Source: Planctomycetota bacterium (GTDB lineage: Bacteria > Planctomycetota > Phycisphaerae > Sedimentisphaerales > Anaerobacaceae). From it: a stretch of DNA of 5,399 nt. The stretch lies in assembly GCA_020344865.1 (NCBI GenBank), contig CP070830.1, positions 1,599,966 to 1,605,364 of the forward strand. Reading direction: 5' to 3'. A program made the position numbers and the translations under genes. Under the pieces are notes generated by a model, which saw nothing but the letters and a program-made list of their open reading frames with translations, did no database searches and was not told the DNA's origin. Of the stretch, positions 1-4,722 are shown piece after piece. How positions within the stretch are numbered: position 1 is the first letter of the stretch; the number at the start of each line of letters is the position of its first letter.

Positions 1-881
1 ATCGGGGAGTCTCCTACAATCACCTCCTGGCCACCTTGCAGCAAAAGATATCGTGGCGAGGCCTTGACGTGATTTTGACGGGCCTGGCTCCGGAGGTTTG
101 TCCGCCGGGCAGGTACAGACCGCCTATGATATACCAAATTGAGCCGGGTAATCTGTATGTCGGATTCAGAGTTGCAAAAGCCCTTGGGCTGGCAGCTGGT
201 GACATCGTCGAAATAGAGGGAAAAACGCTCAGCGTAGCCAAGTGTCTCGCAGAATCCGGAGACGCGGACGATATTAGAATCCAGTGCAATCTGGCCGACG
301 CACAGGACATTCTAAAACTGCCCGGCCGAATCAGTGAAATCCGGGCGGTGGATTGTCTATGTTTTGCTCCTACGGATGACCCTGTATCTATCTTAAGAAG
401 CGAAATTGCCCCTTTGCTGCCGGAGGCTCAGGTTTTTCAAACCAGGGCTATTGCCACAGCACGAGCAAAGCAAAGACAAATGGTAAGAAACCTGTTTGCA
501 ATTATTCTGCCGATGGTTGTTATTGCCTGCGGAGCATGGATAGCCGTGCTGGCGATAATGAATGTCCGCGACAGAAACGTAGAAATCGGTATCATGCGGT
601 CCCTCGGATACGGCTCGGGCAAAATCGCGGCGCTGTTCCTCGGAAAGGCTGTGGTAATCGGACTGCTTGGGGCAATTACAGGTTTCCTTTTGGGAACAGC
701 TCTGGCTATGCATTTTGGCCCGGGCATATTCAAGATAACAGCTAAAACAATGATAAAACCCGAGTTCGTTTTGCTTGTCCAGTCACTTGTTCTTGCACCT
801 GTATTCGCTGCGGCTTCGAGCTTTATCCCCGCGACGATTGCAGTAGTGCAGGACCCGGCTGATACGCTCAGCGAGGAATAG
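1..881 (+). CDS. ABC transporter permease, FtsX/MacB-like family (5' end outside window)
   Basis: This is the inner-membrane permease subunit of an ABC exporter of the MacB/LolC/FtsX type, which couples ATP hydrolysis to movement of a lipid-linked, peptide or small-molecule substrate across or out of the membrane. The frame is open to the window edge (first full codon at base 3, 292 residues seen), so the N-terminal membrane helix is missing. Residues about 1-160 look like the end of the extracytoplasmic MacB-type core domain, including 'VAKALGLAAGDIVEI' and 'LADAQDILKLPGRISEI'. Three hydrophobic helices follow at about 163-187, 208-237 and 254-282. Between the first two lies the family motif EIGIMRSLG (194-202). 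The tail 'ATIAVVQDPADTLSEE' matches the usual cytoplasmic end of these permeases. The ATPase gene follows after 2 bases, so the two are almost certainly cotranscribed. The substrate cannot be told. The family call is confident. Confidence 0.88.
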   Translation, partial: RGVSYNHLLATLQQKISWRGLDVILTGLAPEVCPPGRYRPPMIYQIEPGNLYVGFRVAKALGLAAGDIVEIEGKTLSVAKCLAESGDADDIRIQCNLADAQDILKLPGRISEIRAVDCLCFAPTDDPVSILRSEIAPLLPEAQVFQTRAIATARAKQRQMVRNLFAIILPMVVIACGAWIAVLAIMNVRDRNVEIGIMRSLGYGSGKIAALFLGKAVVIGLLGAITGFLLGTALAMHFGPGIFKITAKTMIKPEFVLLVQSLVLAPVFAAASSFIPATIAVVQDPADTLSEE

Positions 882-883
882 AT

Positions 884-1543
884 ATGCTCTGCCTTGAAAA
901 CGTAGCTAAAATTTATCGAACTCGCACAGGCGAGGTCAAGGCTCTGGATGGCATCAGTCTGCGGATTAAAGAAGGCGAATTTGCTGTTTTGAGAGGACCC
1001 AGCGGCAGCGGGAAAACAACCCTCCTAATGACCGTTGCGGGGATGCAGCATCCGACCGGCGGGAAGGTTTCCGTCGCACAGAACAACTTGTACGCGATGA
1101 GCGCCCAGGCCAGAGCGAAATTCAGGGCAGCCAACATTGGCTTTGTTTTCCAGATGTTCCATTTGATACCCTATCTGAATGTCGTCGAAAATATCGTTCT
1201 CGCCAGCGGAGCGGCGGTTGACAAAAACAAGAAAGTTCGAGCGGCTGAACTAATACAACAATTTGGACTGACAGGGCGTAATCTTCACAAACCGGCGCAG
1301 CTCAGTGCCGGCGAAAAACAGCGCGTCGCCATAGCCAGAGCGCTGCTTAATCAGCCCAAGATTGTGCTGGCGGATGAACCTACGGGCAACCTTGACCCTG
1401 ATAATGCCGCAGTAGTGGTCAGATGTCTGTCTGATTTCCATCGTAGCGGCGGCACTGTAATATTTGCCACTCATGGAGCTGAAGCCGAGGGGTTTGCCGA
1501 TCGCATAATCCATCTGCGAAATGGGCATATCGACCAATCTTGA
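884..1543 (+). CDS. ABC transporter ATP-binding protein, LolD/MacB-type
   Basis: This is the cytoplasmic ATPase that powers the permease encoded just upstream. At 219 residues it has the usual size of a LolD-type stand-alone nucleotide-binding protein. All motifs are present: Walker A GPSGSGKTT (38-46), Q-loop Gln90 in 'GFVFQMFHLIPYLNV', signature LSAGEKQRVAIARAL (140-154), Walker B IVLADEP (160-166), D-loop GNLD (168-171) and H-loop His197 in 'FATHG'. The signature reads LSAGE, a mild departure from the usual LSGGE/LSGGQ. The rest of the protein is canonical, so it should be active. The ATG at 884 follows AGGA (874-877), which lies inside the end of the permease gene. This tight arrangement suggests translational coupling. 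The protein resembles LolD and MacB-N equally, and the partner alone cannot separate lipoprotein release from efflux. No gene of the same strand follows; the next gene is convergent. Confidence 0.93.
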   Translation: MLCLENVAKIYRTRTGEVKALDGISLRIKEGEFAVLRGPSGSGKTTLLMTVAGMQHPTGGKVSVAQNNLYAMSAQARAKFRAANIGFVFQMFHLIPYLNVVENIVLASGAAVDKNKKVRAAELIQQFGLTGRNLHKPAQLSAGEKQRVAIARALLNQPKIVLADEPTGNLDPDNAAVVVRCLSDFHRSGGTVIFATHGAEAEGFADRIIHLRNGHIDQS

Positions 1544-1572
1544 TTATGACTCAGGAAGAGCACGCTGGCTAA

Positions 1573-2343
1573 TCAACTGGCGTTGGAGAAATACCGAATC
1601 AACTGGTCAATGTGAAGAACTCCGTCGAAGTCAAGACCCTGGCCGCCCTTTTTGAGTGTTCCTTTTTCACCATCCGGCTCACCAAGACAGTTCACTATGA
1701 TGTCGGCCTGGCTTAAGTCTTCTTTCTCCGTATAGACATTCGTGGTGGCGACGACATGCATGCCGGCAGCTTTGGCAGCAAGGATACCATTTCGGGAATC
1801 TTCGACTACGATGCATTCCTCTGGCTTCAACCCAGTTTGTTTGAGGGCCAGCAGATAAATTTCGGGGTCGGGTTTTTTCTTGCTGACGATGTCGCCGGCC
1901 AGGACAAAATTGAATTTGATGTCCTTGAGAATCTGATAGGCGACGGTATGGGCCGCCTTTTCATTGGAGGTGGTGCAGACGCCAAGAATCAGGCCCTTGT
2001 CCGTGGCTTCGGTCATTAGTCTTTTTATGCCGGGCCTGAGAGGAAGTTTTCCGGTTTCTATGAGCTGCACGAAAATTTCGGTCTTGCGCTTATGGAGTTT
2101 CTTTATAAGGTCGTCTACTTCCTCTGGCTTGACTTGCACGCCAAATCCTTCGGTTTGCAGGTGGTGCTTCATTCTTTCCTTGCCGCCTGCAATCTGAAGA
2201 AGCTCGTGGTATTTTTCGACGTCCCACTCGACATCGAAGCCAAATTCTTTGAACGTCTCATTAAAGGCAACGCGGTGGCCGTCCCTTTCTGTGTCAATAA
2301 TGACACCGTCCTGGTCAAATATAATCGCCTTAATTTCAGCCAT
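1573..2343 (-). CDS. HAD-family hydrolase, CbbY/beta-phosphoglucomutase-like
   Basis: This is a 256-residue cytoplasmic phosphatase or phosphomutase of HAD subfamily I with a helical cap. The four HAD motifs are visible: the nucleophile and acid/base pair Asp10 and Asp12 in FDQDGV, motif II Thr124 in 'GVCTTSNEK', motif III Lys157 in 'KKKPDPEIY', and the metal-binding Glu181-Asp182 in 'VVEDSRNG'. The cap segment 'ERDGHRVAFNETF' followed by a 'GGKERMKHHL' element strongly recalls CbbY, a xylulose-1,5-bisphosphate phosphatase that removes a misfire inhibitor of Rubisco. However, no Calvin-cycle gene is in view, so the substrate is open. The C-terminal 30-40 residues, with 'LGEPDGEKGTL', extend past the core HAD fold. 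The ATG at 2343 has AAGGA 7 bases upstream (2351-2355). The gene starts 24 bases after the aminotransferase stop codon, so the two probably share a transcript. A histidinol-phosphatase or other sugar-phosphate phosphatase role is possible. The HAD call is secure; the substrate is not. Confidence 0.9.
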   Translation of the reverse strand: MAEIKAIIFDQDGVIIDTERDGHRVAFNETFKEFGFDVEWDVEKYHELLQIAGGKERMKHHLQTEGFGVQVKPEEVDDLIKKLHKRKTEIFVQLIETGKLPLRPGIKRLMTEATDKGLILGVCTTSNEKAAHTVAYQILKDIKFNFVLAGDIVSKKKPDPEIYLLALKQTGLKPEECIVVEDSRNGILAAKAAGMHVVATTNVYTEKEDLSQADIIVNCLGEPDGEKGTLKKGGQGLDFDGVLHIDQLIRYFSNAS

Positions 2344-2367
2344 TTAATTATCCTTCTTTACTGACTT

Positions 2368-3465
2368 CTACTTTGAAAAAAACTCCTTTACAATCTCAAC
2401 TGCCTTTCTGTTTGCTTCTTTTGTTCCGGGTGTGATTCTGAAAAATCCTTCGCTGTCGTACATAGGAGCGGGAGCGTTAAAGAGGAGGCCTCTTTCAAGT
2501 GCAAAGGCGGCCACATCTTTGCCTTTCTTACCGGCCTTGGCCCCGTCAAACAGGACGTAGTTTCCGTGCGAATGGAAAATGGTCAAGCCGGGGATATCTT
2601 TAAGCGATTCTTCGATAAACTTTACTTCGCTGTTAACAAAGTCTCTTCTCTCCTGAAGAGCTTCTGTATCTTCGAGGGCAGCAAGGGCCGCCCCCAGGGT
2701 TATTGTCGTGACATTCCATGGAAGCCGGGAGGCTGAAATCTGGCCTATAACGTCCTTGTCTCCGAGCACGTATCCGAATCTGAATCCCGCAAGACCGTAG
2801 GCCTTGGAAAGAGTCCTGAGAATCATAACGTTTTTATATTTTTTGATTAGCTTGACCATTGACCTTTCGAGTCCCGCGAATTCAACGTATGCCTCATCAA
2901 TTATGAAAGGAACGCCGGTTTTGGCTATTCTGACGAAATCTTTTTCGTCCATGAAGTTGCCTGTTGGGTTGTTGGGATTGGCGATAACTATTACCTTAGT
3001 CCTGTCCGTGATGGCGTTGATAATGCCGTCGGGGTCGTATTCGAGCTGGTCTTTATAAATCATTGGTATCGAGACGAGTTTGCCGCCAAGCACATTGCAT
3101 CTTAATCTGTAAATGCCGAAGCAGGGCGTATGCTGAATGACTTCATCCTCAGGCAAAAGTAAGCATCTGAAAATCATGTCAACAACCTCACAGGAACCGT
3201 TGCCAATCAATACATTTTCATGGCTCTCGAGGCCGTTTATGTCTGCGATTTCTTGCCTGATCACTTTGGCGCTGTCCGAATATCTGTTTCCCAGCTTGGC
3301 ATACTTATTCACCGCCTCAAGGACCTTCTTGGAGGGCTCCAGCGGCGTTTCGTTATGCATCATCCGCTGGAGGCTCATATCCTGCCAGGCAAGCTCGCAG
3401 TATTCGGAAATATACGGCTTTAGCCCTTTTATCCACGGCACAAAGTACTGCTCAACGTTTTTCAT
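2368..3465 (-). CDS. hisC: Histidinol-phosphate aminotransferase-like (HisC family) PLP enzyme
   Basis: This is a fold-type I PLP aminotransferase of 365 residues, the normal HisC length. HisC moves an amino group from glutamate to imidazole-acetol phosphate in histidine synthesis. The PLP-lysine is Lys221 in 'TLSKAYGLAGFRFGY', with Arg229 following for cofactor phosphate. NPNNPTG (163-169), Asp190 and Tyr193 in 'IIDEAYVEF', Tyr62 in 'RYSD', and Arg343 in 'FFRITPGT' (substrate carboxylate or phosphate) are all in place. The phosphate-cup segment reads GNGSCE (88-93), where the family usually has GNGSDE, so Cys92 replaces Asp. The N-terminal region ('PWIKGLKPY', 'HNETPLEPS') fits HisC or the related CobD and other paralogues. 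The ATG at 3465 is supported by AAGGAG (3474-3479) 8 bases upstream. No other his genes are in view, and the gene sits between an aldolase and a phosphatase. It may therefore act on a different phosphorylated ketone, and the symbol is tentative. Confidence 0.85.
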   Translation of the reverse strand: MKNVEQYFVPWIKGLKPYISEYCELAWQDMSLQRMMHNETPLEPSKKVLEAVNKYAKLGNRYSDSAKVIRQEIADINGLESHENVLIGNGSCEVVDMIFRCLLLPEDEVIQHTPCFGIYRLRCNVLGGKLVSIPMIYKDQLEYDPDGIINAITDRTKVIVIANPNNPTGNFMDEKDFVRIAKTGVPFIIDEAYVEFAGLERSMVKLIKKYKNVMILRTLSKAYGLAGFRFGYVLGDKDVIGQISASRLPWNVTTITLGAALAALEDTEALQERRDFVNSEVKFIEESLKDIPGLTIFHSHGNYVLFDGAKAGKKGKDVAAFALERGLLFNAPAPMYDSEGFFRITPGTKEANRKAVEIVKEFFSK

Positions 3466-3473
3466 AAAAACAA

Positions 3474-3479
3474 CTCCTT
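3474..3479 (-). promoter_or_regulatory. Ribosome-binding site of the aminotransferase gene
   Basis: AAGGAG on the minus strand is 8 bases before the ATG at 3465, separated by a T-rich spacer. It supports this start and independent translation initiation after the 98-base gap. Confidence 0.75.
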
Positions 3480-3525
3480 TGCGAAAAAAAACTTACTTGT
3501 CATTTTGAATATTTGGCAATTCATC

Positions 3526-3553
3526 ACCGGTCGAACCATATATTATGACCGGC
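3526..3553. repeat. Inverted repeat CCGGTC...GACCGG upstream of the aminotransferase gene
   Basis: CCGGTC (3527-3532) and GACCGG (3547-3552) form an exact 6-base inverted repeat around a 14-base AT-rich centre. Read on the minus strand the centre includes CATAAT and TATAT strings like a -10 box, though no good -35 box is found at the right spacing. It lies 62-87 bases before the aminotransferase ATG. It shares GCCGGT, an AT-rich core and TTCGAC.GGT in the same order with the element at 4585-4620. There is no T-run next to it, so it is unlikely to be an intrinsic terminator. It could be an operator or a small dispersed repeat. Confidence 0.45.
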
Positions 3554-3554
3554 C

Positions 3555-3581
3555 AAAAACAGATTATGCCTTGCCGGCACA
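3555..3581 (-). terminator. Weak intrinsic terminator candidate overlapping the aldolase stop codon
   Basis: In the aldolase direction, UGUGCC (3581-3576) can pair with GGCAUA (3570-3565), including one G-U pair, around a 5-base loop. After AAUCUG comes a run of five T (3559-3555). The stem covers the TAA stop codon at 3566-3564. The stem is short and the gap to the T-run is long, so termination would be partial at best. If real, it would reduce read-through from the aldolase gene into the aminotransferase gene. Confidence 0.25.
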
Positions 3582-4439
3582 GCCTAACAGGTCGATCCAA
3601 TAGTTAATCTTGTTGCGAATTGCCGCTTTGACATATTTATCAACCTTGCCGGGGTCATACTCATCTCGGTGCTCGCAAATATATTCGTATGTGGCATCGA
3701 GAAGTGTATGTTTAAGGTCGGTCGAGACATTAAACTTACAGCCGCCCAGCGCGACCAGCTTTTTGACAACGTCCGGCTGCAGCCCCGTGCCGCCGTGTAT
3801 TACCAGCGGAACCTTCGCTTGGTCTTTGTTGAACAGGTCAAATATGACTTTTAGCCTGTCAAAATCAAGTTTGGGATTCTTGGTTTTATAAATTCCGTGA
3901 GCTGTCCCGATGGCCGGCGCCAGTATATCCACGCCGGTCACTTCGACAAACTGCTCGGCCTTGTTTGGGTCACAAAGAGCTGCGTCATCTTCGGCGACCT
4001 TGACCTGGTCCTCGACACCAGAGACAGTGCCCAGTTCCCCTTCCACGGTAATATCGCCCAACTGGTGGGCGTAATCGCAAACATCCTTTGTTTGCTTGAC
4101 GTTTTCTTCGAACACCTGCTTTGAAGCGTCTATCATAATGTTGGTATAGCCGGCGTCAGCACATTCCTTGCATAACGCAACCTCAGGGCAATGGTCCAGA
4201 TGCAGACAAATAGGAATTGGGGCTGATTCAGCCAAAACGCGGTAAACTGAACTGATAACCTTGGGGCCGATTGCTTTAGAAGGAGTTACAGAGACCTGGA
4301 CTATGAGGGGCGCTCCTTTTTCAACCGCGGCTTCAACAACGGCCTCCATTTGAATGATATTGGTTATGTTGAACGCTCCCACAGAGTATTTTTCTTCTGT
4401 GGCCTTCAAGAGCATTTCTTTTGCATTTACTATTGACAC
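3564..4439 (-). CDS. Class II (zinc) fructose/tagatose-bisphosphate aldolase
   Basis: This cytoplasmic metal-dependent aldolase reversibly splits a ketose bisphosphate into dihydroxyacetone phosphate and an aldehyde. At 291 residues it has the length of the GatY/KbaY/short-FBA group. Key residues are visible: the catalytic Asp82 and zinc ligand His83 in 'LHLDHC', Glu135 in 'VEGELG', zinc ligands His181 in 'AIGTAHGIYK' and His215 in 'VIHGGTG', and the phosphate-binding 'FNVSTDL' (236-242). The string 'MIDAS' (102-106) replaces the more usual MIDGS. The start is a GTG at 4439, chosen because AGGAG (4446-4450) lies 6 bases upstream and because homology begins at once with the usual short N-terminus ('SIVNAKEMLLKATEEKYSVGAFN'-like order). 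A 267-base leader lies upstream, and the aminotransferase gene follows after 98 bases on the same strand. Fructose-1,6-bisphosphate is the default substrate. Tagatose-bisphosphate or another ketose is possible, because the signature resembles GatY as much as FBA. Confidence 0.9.
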   Translation of the reverse strand: MSIVNAKEMLLKATEEKYSVGAFNITNIIQMEAVVEAAVEKGAPLIVQVSVTPSKAIGPKVISSVYRVLAESAPIPICLHLDHCPEVALCKECADAGYTNIMIDASKQVFEENVKQTKDVCDYAHQLGDITVEGELGTVSGVEDQVKVAEDDAALCDPNKAEQFVEVTGVDILAPAIGTAHGIYKTKNPKLDFDRLKVIFDLFNKDQAKVPLVIHGGTGLQPDVVKKLVALGGCKFNVSTDLKHTLLDATYEYICEHRDEYDPGKVDKYVKAAIRNKINYWIDLLGCAGKA

Positions 4440-4445
4440 TTTGTG

Positions 4446-4450
4446 CTCCT
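4446..4450 (-). promoter_or_regulatory. Ribosome-binding site that fixes the GTG start of the aldolase gene
   Basis: AGGAG on the minus strand stands 6 bases before GTG at 4439. It is the only strong site near the N-terminus and supports the non-ATG start. Confidence 0.75.
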
Positions 4451-4476
4451 TTTAACCCTTCTTTGCCAAGCACACC

Positions 4477-4561
4477 GGCCGTTTGACCTCTTAACGGCAT
4501 TCTCCTGCCTTTTAGTCTGCTTGAAAACTAACATGGCATAAAATTAAGCAAGTCTGCCGTT
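4477..4561 (-). promoter_or_regulatory. Aldolase leader with mutually exclusive stems
   Basis: In the transcript direction AACGGCA (4561-4555) comes first, TGCCGTT (4499-4493) follows 55 bases later, and AACGGC (4483-4478) follows 9 bases after that. TGCCGTT can pair perfectly with the first arm (7 base pairs) or the last (6 base pairs, loop AAGAGGTCA), but not both. Its TGCC part can also pair with GGCA just upstream (4512-4509; loop GGAGAA). The long loop has a further TGCTT/AAGCA stem. Alternative pairing of one arm is typical of attenuators and riboswitches. However, no T-run follows, and the ribosome-binding site is not clearly covered. I recognise no known riboswitch class. Confidence 0.3.
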
Positions 4562-4584
4562 CAACATCAACTTCACTGCGTCTT

Positions 4585-4620
4585 GCCGGTTTTATAAACC
4601 GTCGAATATACCATACCGGC
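4585..4620. repeat. Inverted repeat GCCGGT...ACCGGC with nested CGGTTT-TAT-AAACCG palindrome
   Basis: The plus strand has GCCGGT at 4585-4590 and its exact complement ACCGGC at 4615-4620. Nested at the left side is CGGTTT (4587-4592), TAT, AAACCG (4596-4601), a perfect 6-base stem with a 3-base loop. The two pairings compete. The element covers the candidate -10 box and start site of the aldolase promoter, which fits an operator. A related element lies upstream of the aminotransferase gene at 3526-3553. The sequence identity of the repeat is seen directly; its operator role is inferred. Confidence 0.5.
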
Positions 4621-4632
4621 GAAAATAAACAA
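4605..4632 (-). promoter_or_regulatory. Candidate sigma70-type promoter for the aldolase gene
   Basis: On the minus strand TTGTTT (4632-4627) and TATATT (4610-4605) are separated by 16 bases. The -10 box matches the consensus at five of six positions; the -35 box is poor (TTG only). Transcription would start near 4598 and give a leader of about 158 bases. The -10 box lies between the arms of the GCCGGT/ACCGGC inverted repeat. This is a pattern match only, and other AT-rich starts in the region are possible. Confidence 0.3.
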
Positions 4633-4694
4633 GTGCTGGTGTACTTTTTGACCGATTTTCAATTTAAGACAGTTGTATTGCATTATTCAACTCG

Positions 4695-4722
4695 GCAACA
4701 GGTGTGCTACCACTGCTGTTGC
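4695..4722 (-). other. Hairpin spanning the TPR gene stop codon
   Basis: GCAACAG (4695-4701) and CTGTTGC (4716-4722) are an exact 7-base inverted repeat. After a 2-base bulge, three inner pairs (GTG/CAC) extend it. The TAG stop codon of the TPR gene sits in the apical part. No T-run follows on the minus strand, so it is not a standard intrinsic terminator. It may protect the 3' end of the mRNA, or it may be a by-product of the CAA-CAG-CAG glutamine codons. Confidence 0.35.

Larger units (their letters stand above)
4440..4706 (-). other. 267-base non-coding leader and promoter region of the aldolase gene
   Basis: This stretch between the TPR stop codon and the aldolase GTG holds no convincing gene on either strand. 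Read in the aldolase direction it contains a promoter candidate (4632-4605), an inverted-repeat element around it (4585-4620), a leader with several mutually exclusive stems (4561-4477), and the AGGAG ribosome-binding site (4450-4446). It is clearly richer in A+T than the flanking genes in its upstream half. It is listed so that the gap is accounted for; the individual elements are given separately. Confidence 0.7.

Noticed and set aside
36..38. TTG as start codon of the permease
   Set aside because: The frame is open to the window edge, no ribosome-binding site precedes it, and the protein would lack the first membrane helix needed by this family.
1562..1583. Stem ACGCTGG/CTGGCGT between the convergent genes as a shared terminator
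   Set aside because: It needs two G-U pairs, has an 8-base loop and no T-run on the plus strand, and pairs poorly on the minus strand.
3484..3491. Run of eight T on the minus strand as a terminator tail
   Set aside because: No GC-rich stem lies directly before it. It is more likely part of an AT-rich leader of the aminotransferase gene.
3137..3508. A 123-codon plus-strand open frame opposite the aminotransferase start
   Set aside because: It overlaps a well-supported gene on the other strand and shows no ribosome-binding site or recognisable protein features.
4498..4500. ATG on the minus strand after AGGAG as an upstream start or leader peptide
   Set aside because: The spacing to AGGAG is only one base, the frame is not that of the aldolase, and it runs into the aldolase gene without a short leader-peptide stop.
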